Shown here: positions 10,930 through 21,998 of the stretch, in pieces
Layout of the letters: each line of letters begins with the position of its first letter
Position numbering within the stretch: position 1 is the stretch's first letter
Origin: Diabrotica undecimpunctata
Lineage: Eukaryota > Arthropoda > Insecta > Coleoptera > Chrysomelidae
Direction: 5' to 3'
DNA: 64,000 bases
Assembly: GCF_040954645.1 (NCBI RefSeq)
Contig: NC_092811.1
Coordinates: 87,349,199 to 87,413,198, forward strand
Notes under the pieces: generated by a model
Seen by the model: the letters and a program-made list of their open reading frames with translations, nothing else
What the model was told of the DNA's origin: nothing
The model's database searches: none
Made by a program: the position numbers and the translations under genes

Positions 10930-11284
10930 ATTTGCCATTGGGTATGTGGTTTTGTACCTTTTTCAAAATGCGCTGCGCAGTTGCTTGTCGCAGTAGTGAC
11001 AATGAAGTTGGTCAATATCTGACCACTGGTCTAATTACTGTTTTGCAGATTCTAAGATTAGATTAGGTATTTGGTCTATAGTTGACCTCTTTGGTCTGAA
11101 ACCACGTTAGTATTCACCAATTATTTCTTCCGAAAATAATTCAAGACGGCACTGTATATAATTCCTGATAATATTTTGTAGGCGACGATTAACACTGTTA
11201 TGCCCCTATAATTTTCGCTTAAAAAGGGGGAGTCGTTTGTCTCCCCCCCTGTACATAAAAAATATGATTCCTTCTTTTTTCCTA
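10930..11284 (-). pseudogene. RTE-like LINE fragment with internal deletion
   Basis: On the minus strand, RT motif 1-2 matter (GDKRLPLFKRK, then GFRPKRSTIDQI) lies at about 11240-11060. It is joined directly to a C-terminal block CKTVIRPVVRY at about 11045, so the palm has been deleted. The piggyBac at 11285 is inserted at its upstream edge. Confidence 0.6.
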
Positions 11285-12890
11285 TTAACCTTTTCAGTCA
11301 TGTTACCCATAAATTTGAATGCATTTATAATTCTACAGGAATCTGTAACTTAAACCAGTTTAAAGAAATTTATATTCTAGAAGTACTATACTTCTGCGTT
11401 TTGTACCTAGATAGCGCATTGATCGATGTATTCTAAAAGAAAATTAACGTCAAAAGCAATATGGCTACAATTGCATTGTTGGTAAGAGGTAAGTGTACTT
11501 TTTTCTTCAAATATTAGTTTGAATAAAAGTCAATCGCGGTTTATATTTCAGTACAATGTTGAAAGTAGTGTTACATCTGACTAATTTTTGATATATTTTA
11601 TTGAAATTTTAGTTTTTTAAATAGAGACGTGTCCCTTAAATTCGATGGGCACAATTGTACCCAAAATAACTAACTGTTATATTTATTTTCAGAGTAAAAT
11701 GCCACCAAAAAAATATTTAATGGAGAAGAAAATGCTGGAAGAGCTAGAAAAACCGTTCGACATAGGACATAGCAGGTTGTGTTAGTGATGTCAGTGACAG
11801 CGAAGAAGAAATACAAGTAAGGACAGATGATCTCTCAGAAAATCAAAACGAAGGGGAGGATGAGGAAGAGGATAATGAAGAAGAAAAGGAGCATGATGAC
11901 GAACAGGGCGAAAACGATGATAACTTGATTACTCAGAAAAAATATGTAAAATCTATACAAAATGTTCAATATGTAACACAATATATAATAAAATAACCCA
12001 GATTTCTAATGAAAACTGTTCTGAGGAATATGCAGGTAAATATTTTCTAATTACACGAATATGTACGATTTGCAAACTGGAATTGAGAAATTTGTATCAT
12101 GTAACCTGCAAGAAATATAATCGTTTTTTGGCCTTAGTATTCTAACAGGCTGTATACAATTTCAAGAGTGGGAGTGTAGTGGGATAAATCTTTAAAAATG
12201 AATATTTTTACAGACACAATGACACTAAATCGTTTTTTCAAGCATCACCCACATACATTTTGTTGACAATCTGGAACCCAGACAGAGCGACGACAAACGC
12301 TGAAAAGTTCGACTAGTTTTTTAATCAGTTCTAAAGAGATATAGAGAACTGCAGATAGAAACAAATGTTTACATAGATGGACAAACCATGCCCTTCAAAT
12401 GGAAATTGTCTATAAAGCAATACATGAAAATAAGCCCAATCCATGGGGAGTAAAACTGTATTTGTTATATGGTGAAAGTGGATTGATTTACAGTTTTCTA
12501 ATCTATTAAGGTAGTACCACAGAAATAGAACCTTCTAATTTGTAATTCTCAACCAAAAACCTTGTTGTTGATATTGCTGGGATGAATAGATCATCTAAAC
12601 CACCTCTAATTGTAACAGATTTTTCAAAAAACAAGAATGGATCAACGGAACAAATTATCTCTTTAGATGGAATTGTAGTAACCAAATGGTTAGATAACAA
12701 GTCAGTGATAATAGTATCCAACTTCGTTGGGTTTGGTACAGAAGATGTTATAAAACATTGGAATAAAAAAACAAAGTTATACAAAATTATAATAAGTCCA
12801 TTGGTGGCATATATAAAACAAATGCACTTATTGCGTTTTACAGAATAAAAGTCGTTGCAAAAAGTGGAATGTTCGATTATTCTTCTATAC

Positions 12891-12899
12891 AGTTGACAT
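12891..12899 (+). repeat. Target-site duplication, left copy (AGTTGACAT)
   Basis: Nine bases repeated exactly at 13924-13932, bracketing the LINE at 12900-13923. Removing the LINE restores continuity of the transposase reading across this site. Confidence 0.9.
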
Positions 12900-13923
12900 C
12901 TTCTTCTTCTTATGCCGTCCCCATTAACGGAAGTTGGCGACCACATTTTGAAAAGCTTCTCTGTCTTTGCAACGTGGAATAATTCGTCTACAGTCATGTT
13001 TTGTCCATTCTCGAATATTTCGCAGCCATGACTTCCTCTTTCTACCTATTCCCTTTTTGCCATCGATTCTACCCTGCATGATGACCTGCAGAAGACTATA
13101 TTTATCATTTCTTAGTATGTGTCCAAGGTATGCAGTCTTGCGTACTTTTATTCTCAACAATTTTTTGTCTCGACCCATCCTTCTCAGCACTTCCTCATTG
13201 GTGACCCTGGCAGTCCATGGAATTCTCAACATTCTCCGGTATATCCAAAGTTCAAAGGCATCAAGCTTCTTAACTATTTTCGCTTTTAATGTCATGTTTC
13301 TACCCCGTACAATAGTTGCGACCAGACGTAACATTCAACAAACCTCAGTCTCAGCGTAGTATTCAGATTTTTGTCACAGAACAATTGCTTAAATTTTAAG
13401 AACGCTGCCCTTGCCATTTCTATTCGTACGCTGATCTCTTGGTCTGGATCTAATTCTGTGTTGATGTAAGCTCCCAGATATTTATATTTTGTCACTCTCT
13501 CTCTCTATTCGCTGTCCACCAAGAGTTAGTTGTTCATTATTTATTTGACTCCTTGATACTATCATAAATTTGGTTTTATCTGTGTTGATGTCAAGTCCCA
13601 TTTGAAAGCATTCGCTATTTATTGCATCTAGTAAAGTTTGTAGTTCTTCTATACTCTCAGCCATAATTACCGTGTATCTGCAAATTTCATGGTGTTTATG
13701 ATTTCTCCACCAATTCTTATTTCCTCTCTTCTTTCCCATAAGGCTTTTCTGAATATGACCTGTGAGTACACGTTGAAAAGCGTCGGAGACAAGACGCATC
13801 CTTGTCTAACCCTTCTCGCAATCGGTATATTATTTGTTTCTATATCGTTCACCTTTACTACTGCTTTGTGGTTCCAGTATATAGCTTTAATAAACTCAAT
13901 GTCTTTTTTGTCTAAATGGCAAA
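12900..13923 (-). mobile_element. 5'-truncated LINE inserted in the piggyBac transposase
   Basis: The 3' end has a (GAA)n tail (cttcttcttctt, 12900-12911 on the plus strand). The coding part runs from RT motif B (VRQGCVLSPTLFN, about 13800) through motif C (now split; KFAD at about 13690) and FMIVSRSQ to the C-terminal FELWIYRRMLRI, TAYLGHILRN and WLRNIREW blocks. There are frameshifts near 13670, 13490 and 13320. The 9-bp target duplication is perfect, which suggests the insertion is younger than the decay of the surrounding transposase. Confidence 0.92.
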
Positions 13924-14484
13924 AGTTGACATGGCCCTAATAAACTCTTGGTTAAAGCATAAACGGGACATGCATACTTTAGGAATTCCACAAAAAGATA
14001 TCATGGACTTTCTATATTTTAGGATGAAAGTTGGCAAAGCCCTCATAAAAGTCTACTATTTTAATAACGGAAAACGTGGAAGACCTTCAAGCGGCACATC
14101 TAGTCTAGTAGTAGCTGCAAAAAACCAAAACATTGAAATGTCCTGTTACTGAGGTGCAATTTGATAATGGTGGACATTTTCCAGAGCACCCACAGCTACC
14201 TTTACCTATAAGGTGCAAAAACCCTGGTTGCACAGGAAAATCAAGAAGAAAATGCCGGAAGTGCAATGTCTATTTGTGCCTTCATAAGGAAAGAAATTGC
14301 TTTCATATTGATAATTGTTTCATATGCGCTAGTTTTTTTAGATTCTTTAAGAACTTTATATATACATGTCATATTTTTATTAATGGCAAAAAAGTGTTAT
14401 ATGAACTGTTTTAAGTACATTTTAGGCAAAAAATATTTGTTCGTTTACTGAAAAAAAAAAATGGTACTGAAAGGGTTAACATAA

Positions 14485-14905
14485 AATAACACGAAATAAA
14501 GTCAAGATAAACAATAGTATAACAGAAAGCTTTGAGGTCAAAGAAGGAGTGCAGCAAGGTGATCCATTATCATCTATAATGTTTAGTATTATATTGGAAA
14601 AGGTTATACAGGAAGCAATCATTACTTAGAATTTGCGGACCTGTGATTGTATATAAATGAAGCAAAACGAAGTATATGGAATGGACAAATAAGCAATTCG
14701 ATCGGGTACAGTACACAACAATGATAACAACAAAGGGAACACAATATAAACTCAGAAGTTAAAAGATATGTGAGTACTTAGGAACGTCTTCACAAGAGAA
14801 CCTAACTGTGAAAAAAACTACAGAAAAGAATTATATGAAAAAGACTTAGATGGTTGGGCCATGTGCAGATAATGATTACATCAGAATTACCAGAATGGTA
14901 CTGTA
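14485..14905 (+). pseudogene. Degenerate RTE-like LINE fragment
   Basis: Plus-strand RT motif B, FEVKEGVQQGDPLSSIMF (about 14530-14585), is followed by IILEKVIQEA. Much decayed matter then follows, including LYINEAKRSI and RWLGHVQ (about 14850). There are many breaks. Confidence 0.65.
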
Positions 14906-15984
14906 ACGTATCTTGTCTGAATGGGAAGTGGGGATGGAAAGAGAAAAAGAAAATCCAGGTGCAAGTTAGTACACCTTGCAAACCGGCGCTCAGGTGTTTT
15001 GAAGGACACAACGGTGTGTTTTGGGATGTGAGTCCATAGATTTGGGATGGAAGTATATTTAAAAATTTTTGGAATTGTAATATACTAATGAAAATAAGGG
15101 AATTTGGTTCTAAAGGAAAAGGGAAATATAAAGGGCACGACCTAATCCTTTGTCATAGTAAAAAAACACAAACACACTTACCTTATAATTTCTCTCTATA
15201 TTTCTATCAAGTTTACCTTTTTATTAGTTACCAGAAGAAAGGAAAATTATAGGAGAGCATTAAACAAATAATGGCTACAAACTAACAATTTTCATTACTC
15301 AAAAGTTCAGCCAAATAAATGTATGGTGGAATGTTAACAAATTAGCCAAATTTAAATAAATCAGGTATTACGTAAATAGTTCTAAAATTAGGTAGAATAC
15401 TTTTATAATTACGTAAAACTAGTAAACTAGGTATATAAAACTAGGAATTCGAATAGTAAAATTTGGTAAAAATAAAAGTTAACACGTATTTTTCTTCAGT
15501 TGACCAGAAAGAAAACATTTAGCGATCTAATCTCCAACATTCGGACAAGTTTCAAAATTAATTTTAACTGACATAATACTGCTGCAGACTTCAGTGACTA
15601 ATCCTCAACTGAATTAAAACTCCTTATCCCTTTACTTGGTTTAACTGTTGCACTTTATTCGTAGTACTGCACTACATTATTGATTTTCCCATCTTTCTTT
15701 ATAAGCTAAGTGCCCAAATGTGACAAAAACTAAAAACAGACCAAGCCTTAAGCGAGACTTCGTCGTCTTCTCCCGGCTGTCAATATCAAAGTCCTCTCCT
15801 GACAAAAGTTTGTCTTCCCGGGAGTATACCTTTTCCCCACTAGATTAAGTGGAAAGATTATTATTTATTTCTTGTGAATTTTTTTATTATAAACAGACTC
15901 AAAAATGTTTAGATTATCAATGTAAAGACGCAAAAATCTTTTTCCGTTTTTTTATGATATCAGGGGTGAAACGAAAATGCTACA
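14906..15984. other. No gene found
   Basis: Mostly AT-rich. A moderately GC-rich patch at 15735-15845 may belong to an old repeat. Nothing on either strand reads as a protein domain. Confidence 0.4.
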
Positions 15985-16180
15985 GTACTATCTATATAGC
16001 AGCCAAAAGGCGAAGAGGAAGACCGAGGTCAAGATGAAGCAACCAAATTAAAGAAGATAGGAGAAGACAATGTAACAAACTGGGAAAAAAAGCAAACGAC
16101 AAAAATGAGTGGAAAAGAATAGTATATCAAGCCATATGCCTACTACGCTCGTAGTGCTACATATTATTATTATTATTCTT
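15985..16180 (+). pseudogene. LINE 3' end fragment
   Basis: Reads AKRRRGRPRSR, QIKEDRRRQCNKLGKKA, then NEWKRIVYQAI, the usual basic C-terminal end of RTE-like ORFs. A short TTA-type tail follows (attattattattattc, 16163-16178). Confidence 0.65.
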
Positions 16181-17251
16181 AAAAAACACCAAGATCATTT
16201 TATGTGTGAAAATTATAAAAGATGTCATTTACAACATTGTGTAATATTGTGTGACCTCGCTGTGTTCATATTCTATGGCCAGCTAGCTCATCCGATCTAA
16301 ATAACGTTTACTTTATCATTATTTATTTCTATTTTGTGTTTAGTTCATTATGTACGTAGATTTTGTGTACCTAAATTATAAAGTGATCATTAACAAATTA
16401 AGAAGTGGGAATACCATGTATATTTAAAATTGATTTTAAAATTTGTAGCTGTACGCGATTTTTAAGTAGATACCACTTTTTTGGTATATTTTTAAACAAC
16501 TGAAATATCGAACTCGGAAGTATAAGTTGATCAACCTGTATGTGTAATAAAAAATAATTAAAACATGTTTTACAAAGGATATGTTAACAAAATAACTGCA
16601 CCCAAAAATCAATAAAATTAAATTAACCACAAAATATGTTTTATAATCAAATATTATAATAACACAACTTTATCATCTCTTTATAATTATTAAAATTAAA
16701 TTGGCCAAATTATATTAAAGACTTTAAATTAAAAGTCTTTCCTATACAACTTAATTCAAATGTTGCTTGAAGAAGGGACTTTTACTACGTCATGCGCGGA
16801 GCGAACCGATTTTGGAATATTATGAATCATACTTTGTGTTCATTGTACCATGGGGCATACCAATTAGAGAGGTATGTACTATGGATTAGTCTGTTTCTAC
16901 TCATCGTACTGAGTAGAAACTGGATAGGGAGATCACTGGGGCGATATTTATTAAATTAAGTATTAACTGCGCTTATGACATACGTGTGAAAAGACCGGCC
17001 ATTTCATGCAAGAAGTTTATTATTTTAAAAATTTAATTTCTAATCGTTTTGGAAATTTTGTTGATCCTAAAAAATTGGCTGCGAATTTGGTGATCGGTAA
17101 AAAATATAACACAAAACTCGAGCTTCTCCAACAATTGATTGGATCCCCGTCGCATGGTGACGCGCAAAATCACTAGTATTAATCTAAAAACCCTATCGGG
17201 CTACATTAGAGAACATGTTCGGAATAAATATTCCGTAGTCAGTGCTTTATA
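16181..17251. other. No gene found; one short perfect hairpin
   Basis: AT-rich. A small perfect hairpin, GTTTCTACTCA/TGAGTAGAAAC with a 6-nt loop, lies near 16891-16920. Confidence 0.45.
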
Positions 17252-17398
17252 GGTTTACATGTTTGAAGAAACTAAATATAGATTAATTATTTTAAGTTAC
17301 AGTTTGGCTGATAATAAAAATTTATTAAAAAAAATATCAGACAAAATTGTAACTTAAAATTAATTTATTTATATTTAGTGGCTTCAAACATGTAAATC
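17252..17398. repeat. Inverted repeat (MITE-like foldback, 147 bp)
   Basis: The arms begin GGTTTACATGTTTGAAG and end, as reverse complement, CTTCAAACATGTAAATC. Pairing continues imperfectly for about 60 bp each side. There is no coding capacity, and no clear target duplication was found. Confidence 0.75.
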
Positions 17399-17409
17399 TA
17401 GAAAACGTT

Positions 17410-17458
17410 CTCGGGCTACATCACAGAACGACGAAAACGTTCTGTGATTTAGCCCGAG
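17410..17458. repeat. Strong hairpin, 21-bp arms
   Basis: CTCGGGCTACATCACAGAACG pairs with its near-exact reverse complement after a 7-nt loop ACGAAAA, with one mismatch. A partial copy of the arm (cgggctacattagagaac) lies at 17198-17215, before the foldback at 17252, so these are probably subterminal parts of one repeat family. Confidence 0.8.
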
Positions 17459-17499
17459 AGGATTTTATATAATTATGCCTTTTATAAAGGATTTTTTAA

Positions 17500-18580
17500 C
17501 TAAAATTGTTAAATAAAATACAATTACTCCGGTAAGTGGCCGATTTGGAGTGTAATTTTCCTCGTCACGACGGATTTTCTTGAAAATTTGGATTTAGGTA
17601 CCTCGTACCCTCTACTTCACTTTTGGACTTGAGCCCAGGGATCTTTTACTTGGGGGTGTGAAAAAACATACGTTCACAGTACGTCCTGAAATGGATAAAT
17701 TGACTAATTCTAAGCAACTTTAATTCCTTAGAGTTTAATATGATGATTATGAGCAGTTATTTGCGAGTAAAAATGTTTATTTTTTAAAATAAAAACCCGT
17801 TTTCAGACGGTTTTTCACAAATAACTCAAAAAGTAAGTATTTCTCGAAAAAAATATTCTTAGCAAAAATGTAGCTTATAAAAAACAAAAAAGAAATTGTG
17901 TACTTACTTAAAAAATCTGTAAACCCAGTATAAGCAGAGTTGTAGCTCATGAAAAGTGGGTTCTTGCCAAATTCCAAATCGAATATGTCAACGCGAAATA
18001 AGCAAAAAATAAATCTCTTTTTGGGGGAACACCTATCAAAAATTTTTAAAAATGTCAGAAAAGAGCTTTTTTTTAAACGTTACTAGCATCAAAACTAAGC
18101 GAGTTACAAAATAAAGTTGGTCCCTTTTTTTGGTAAAAAAATCGTGAAAATCATCCCCTAATTAGTACCTAAAATAAAATTAATTGTTATCGCTTTGCAA
18201 TTTACTTTATTTATGTATTGTTAATATGATCTGTATGTTTGACAGGTTCAAAGTGCTTATTTTTGAAAAAATTTGGTTTAAAGTAGAAGAAAACTTTTGA
18301 AAAAATCCTTTGTTTTTCAAAATAACTTAATAGTATTAGTGACGCAAAAGATCTTGAAAAGTAAAAACATATAAGTTTTGTTTTTCTGAAAATTTTGGTT
18401 ATTTTGTTTTTCTGTAAGACAAAAATTGGTTAAGATATTGTTGTTCAAAGTTTGCATATATTTGTGATAATTGACTCGTTCAAACCCTTTCAACTACAAC
18501 CCTTTTACAAATAAGGGTTTAAAAAAAATCAATTAAATGATCTTATTGCCCTTAAAATGGTTTTTTAAGTACTTTATACC
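17500..18580. repeat. Unclassified repeat, left part (split by piggyBac)
   Basis: Noncoding. The segment TGGATTTAGGTACC followed by CCCTCTACTTCACTTTTGGACTTG (17580-17630) recurs inverted at 27888-27935. With the piggyBac (18581-27480) removed, these copies bracket about 1.5 kb, so they may be the inverted ends of one non-autonomous element. I cannot name a family. Confidence 0.5.
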
Positions 18581-18882
18581 TTAACAGGTTGACTGCGTTA
18601 CCGATCCCCTGGGACCGATGTTCGTTATTATTAAAGTGCGGTATGAGAAAACTGCAAACTTTTAAAAATTGCGAAAATGCATATCTTTGTTAATATTCGT
18701 TTGTTTTAAATAATAAAAACAGCATTATACTTGTCTTGAGCTTCGAAACATTTCTCAAAGACAAATGTTTCAAATCCAATTTTCACTCATCCACGTTTCA
18801 CCAATTTTTAAAAGATTGAGCTGTCTCTGAATCTGACCATCTCTTGATGGTAATCACCAGACTTATTTGACCAAAATGCTTA

Positions 18883-19486
18883 GGGTGGCCGCACACAGAA
18901 AGAGCAAAACTGTTTTAGTCAAAAACGTTTTTGACTAAACAAGTCTGATGCTGATGTTTCCATATAAATGAAATGAGCTGACGCACACTGATTAGTCGTG
19001 TGTCTAAAGCATGTTTAGGCTCATTTAGTTTCAGTCAGTCTGTTTGATGTTGATTAGCGGATCGTCGTTTTGTGTCGAAACATTTCAATGTACGCAGGCG
19101 TAACGTGTTTTTGGAATTCCTTTCTTGAAACCGCTCGAGTAGTCAACAAGAAGCACATGTGGAAACAGAGATATTTTGCTTGTTTATATTGTGTGTATCA
19201 TGGAAGTGGGCGCAGAAAAATTAATTGTACGGATTGAGGCCAGATTCTTTTCTCATTTATAGGATGCACCCAAAATTGTCTTTTATTTTGCGTTTTTTCG
19301 TCCTGTAGGAGGAACCACTGCCATAAAACTAGTGCAATTTCGTCGTTATCTGTCGACATCTTTAATAAAACTGATTGCAGTATGGTTTGTGCAAACATTT
19401 TGTTTCTCTTGAAAACAAAATGTTTCTTGTGGAAACAAAAACGTTTTTGACTAAAACAGTTTTGCTCTTTCTGTGTGCGGCCACCC
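18883..19486 (-). mobile_element. Non-autonomous PIF/Harbinger element with 51-bp terminal inverted repeats
   Basis: The left terminus GGGTGGCCGCACACAGAAAG and the right terminus are inverted copies, identical for 51 bp. The flanks are TTA at 18880-18882 and 19487-19489, the 3-bp duplication typical of PIF/Harbinger. The inside retains what looks like the start of a HARBI1-like transposase on the minus strand: ATG at 19359-19357, MSTDNDEIALVLWQWFLLQD, then KRQFWVHPINEKR. The frame is then lost and the rest of the gene is absent. This is an internal-deletion derivative, not a random MITE. Confidence 0.88.
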
Positions 19487-19510
19487 TTAGAGGGCATTTG
19501 GAACAAACCC

Positions 19511-19522
19511 ATTCTCGCAGTT
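19511..19522 (+). repeat. Target-site duplication of LINE (ATTCTCGCAGTT)
   Basis: Repeated exactly at 20901-20912, bracketing the minus-strand LINE at 19523-20900. The last two T could also belong to the tail, leaving 10 bp certain. Confidence 0.85.
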
Positions 19523-19598
19523 CTTCTTCTTCTTCTTCTTTTTATATAGACATGACTCTGTCTGTTTTTCAATGTGCCTCCAGTAAGTTGTCATTCCA

Positions 19599-20327
19599 TC
19601 ATTTGCGTGGTCTTCCTACTGCTCGTCTTCCTATTGGGGAACCGTCTCTTGCCGTCTTTACTACTCTATTTGTTGCCATTCGGCTTATATGATCGTTCCA
19701 TTCTACTCTTCTATTTCTTACCCAGTTTTTGATGTTCTTAACCTTGCATCTATGTCGGATATCTGTACTTCTAGCTCTGTCCCATAGTGTCTTACCATCA
19801 ATTTTTCTAAGTGTTTTCGTCTCTGCTGTTTCTAATATCCTTTTTGTTCTCTCTGTGTCAGGTCTTGTTTCTGCCGCGTATGTCATTATTGGTCTGATGA
19901 CTGTTTTGTAAATTCTGCCTTTCGTTTCTTTCCCGATATTTTTATTTCTCCCTATTGTTTCGTTTAGGCAGCCTGCGGCTCTGTTTGCTCTATTCACTTG
20001 ATCGTCCACTTCGGTTTCGAGCTTTCCGTAGCTAGGTAATGTGATGCCTAAATATTTAAACTCCATCACTTGTTCTATTATCTGACCTTCCAGCTCCAAT
20101 TTACATCTTAGTAAATTTGCTGTTATAACCATGCATTTTGTCTTTGTTGGGGAAATTAACATGTTAAATTTTCTGGCGGTTATATTAAATTGGTGCAGCA
20201 TACGTTGTAAATCATCTTCACTTTGAAAGAGTAGTATTGCGTCGTCTGCATAGCAGATTATTTTAAGTTGTTTTTCTCCCATTTGGTATCCTTTTTTAGT
20301 TCTTATTTTTTTTATTATTTCGTCCAT
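19599..20327 (-). pseudogene. LINE RT, motif C to C terminus
   Basis: 242 codons: LKIICYADDAILLFQSEDDL (motif C, residues 21-40), KTKCMVITANLLRCKLELEG, then FKYLGITLPSYG, PIMTYAAETRPD and the C-terminal WNDHISRMATNRV and RRAVGRPRK. The ATG is internal to the original ORF. The fragment at 40740-41170 is a decayed relative with the same AREFNM-type block. Confidence 0.85.
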
Positions 20328-20416
20328 AATCAGGTTGAAAAATAGAGGACTCAGGGAATCTCCCTGTCTTATCCCATTGCCAGCTTTAATAGGGTAGGTT
20401 AGTTCTTCTTCTACTT

Positions 20417-20830
20417 TTACTTTATTGTGTTGTTTTGGTAGATAGTTTCGATCGTTTTGATTATTCCTAGAGGTATGTCTCTTGCATTCAGTAAGTGGAT
20501 AACGTCTTTTAATTTGACCCGGTCAAATGCCTTTTTAAGGTCCACGAAACATAGATATGCCGGTTTGTTGTATTCTAATGACTTCTCTTGCACTTGCCTC
20601 ATTATAAATATAGCGTCGGTGCATGATCTTTCCGACCTAAAACCTTGTTGTTCTTCTGCTAGTGTTATAATTTCATTCAATTTATTTGTTATCACTTTGG
20701 TTGTTAATTTGAGTGTTGTGTTTAATAAATTAATTCCTCTGTAATTTTCCGGGTCCGATTTGTCTCCCTTTTTGAAGAGAGGTATTAGGATGCTTGATCT
20801 CCATTCTTGAGGAATTCTGTTTTGTTCCAT
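20417..20830 (-). pseudogene. LINE RT, motifs 1 to A
   Basis: 137 codons: WRSSILIPLFKKGDKSD, ENYRGINLLNTTLKL, EEQQGFRSERSCTDAIF (motif 2) and CFVDLKKAFDRV (motif A). It continues upstream in frame to the 5' truncation at 20900. Together with 19599-20327 it makes a complete RT domain broken by one frameshift. Confidence 0.85.
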
Positions 20831-20912
20831 TATTTTTTTAATTAGTTTTAATTGTTGTTTGGTCAGATCTGGTCCTCCATACTTTAGGAGTTCCTTCGGT
20901 ATTCTCGCAGTT

Positions 20913-21687
20913 AATGTGACAAATAATAAGTCTTTTAAATAAGTGATGGATTCGACTGTTACTTGATAGAAATTCTATTTATATAACAAAGATTTAGGTA
21001 CAAGCAACTAAATTTTTATATATATTTGGGTATCACATGCAGCAACTTAAACTTATTCGTAAGGTTTTATTGCATATTGCATATTGCATTTATACGCAAT
21101 ATGCAATTTAGTTAAATTTTGCAATGGATTGTATATTTTAAGTATTATCTTTTATTTTGTGATTCTGTGATATTGCCGATTTATGTAATTTTAGTAAATT
21201 TTAATTATTATTATTTTTTTTTACTTTTTGTAAGTTTTGTCCATAAAATTGTACAATTTTCAGTGACAATAAAACATATTTCTATTCTATTCTACAAAAA
21301 CACTGAAAACTTTTATTTTCAAAACTTCCACAAAATTTATTATAATATCTTATCACTATGTACAGCTGTTTCGACATAGTGCCTTTCTCAAGTGATCTAT
21401 TTTTGGTATGTGTTTAAAATTTATAGTCTTTAACCCTAGAATAACAGAGACACTGTGTTGGGTTTTTCTCTGCTTTAACTGAATAGTTTGAATAGGGAAG
21501 AACTGTTTGTACCCGGGATTTGGAGGCCGGTACCGCACAGACATTAGAATTTGTTAGTCGGGTGCGAGACCGGTCCTAGAGGACCGGCGCATATTTATAT
21601 ATGCCTGCTTGCGCAGTCAATTGACGTTTTGTATCGTTTGTATTTCAATAGCAGGTGTGTTTACGTCCGTGTTTTACTAGTCTAAAA
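20913..21687. other. piggyBac 5' noncoding region
   Basis: No gene. 21260-21430 contains a stretch (CAGCTGTTTCGACATAGTG, TTTCTCAAGTGATC) resembling sequences near Penelope-type 3' ends; this is a weak resemblance. The palindromic GGTCCTAGAGGACC patch at 21571-21584 matches the subterminal patches of this piggyBac, and the promoter and leader of its transposase should lie just after it. Confidence 0.4.
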
Positions 21688-21998
21688 ATGTCATTTCGCG
21701 TTAAAAAGATTTTATTTTTAGCTCAAACAGCTGATACAAACAAAACAAAAACTGTAGAGTGTAACGAACCGAGTACTTCAGTTGAAAATAAAAAATATAA
21801 CGAAGAATAACGGAATAAAAAACGAAGATAACCCAAGTATTAAAAATGCGCGCCAAAGTCCAACTGATTCAAAAGATCATGTGCTTGCAGAGTTGCCAAA
21901 TAATCACAGTGAAAATGAACGGGACGATCCTTTTGATTCGGACGATTCTGTAATCGACAAAAACTATGTTCTTTCTTCAGATAAGTACAGTACAGTAA
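21688..21998 (+). pseudogene. piggyBac transposase, N-terminal acidic segment (copy 2)
   Basis: ATG at 21688. The first reading (MSFRVKKILFLAQ, then Thr/Glu-rich) meets a stop near 21807, and reading continues in the next frame (from 21782) as a Ser/Asp-rich stretch ending DKNYVLSSDKYST at the Harbinger insertion. The composition fits the disordered N terminus of piggyBac transposases. The next piece resumes at 22925. Confidence 0.65.

Larger units (their letters stand above)
11701..14330 (+). pseudogene. piggyBac transposase pseudogene
   Basis: An ATG at 11700-11702 opens a region that is basic and then very acidic (E/D-rich to about 11935), the usual disordered N terminus. From 12110 the core appears in broken frames: ILTGCIQFQEW, YIDGQTMPFKWKLSIKQYM (the second-strand RNase H-like core), and SLDGIVVTKWLDNKSVIIVSN (12650-12720). 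After the LINE come LINSWLKHKRD and RMKVGKALI (13930-14050). The C-terminal Cys-rich domain is CKNPGC, CRKCNVYLCLHKERNCF (14213-14310), typical of piggyBac. There are many stops and frameshifts. Confidence 0.88.
11285..14479 (+). mobile_element. piggyBac-type DNA transposon, TTAA at both ends, split by a LINE
   Basis: TTAA at 11285-11288 and at 14476-14479 bound the element. Reading inwards, the ends are CCTTTTCAGTCATGTTACC (left) and, on the other strand, CCCTTTCAGTACCAT (right), a short imperfect terminal inverted repeat as in piggyBac. The length is 3.19 kb, or about 2.16 kb without the LINE at 12900-13923. The internal gene is a broken piggyBac transposase. No intact right or left half remains, so the copy is dead. 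Confidence 0.88.
19523..20900 (-). mobile_element. 5'-truncated RTE-like LINE in the piggyBac
   Basis: The (GAA)n tail is at the 3' end (plus-strand cttcttcttcttcttt, 19523-19538). The coding part starts mid-ORF near 20900 (PKELLKYGGPDL) and runs through RT and the C terminus. Two open segments are separated near 20330-20417 by a frameshift in the stretch preceding motif B (GIRQGDSLSPLFFN). Confidence 0.9.

Noticed and set aside
11701..14330. Domesticated piggyBac gene
   Set aside because: Frameshifts, stops and an inserted LINE break it; the TTAA ends are still present.
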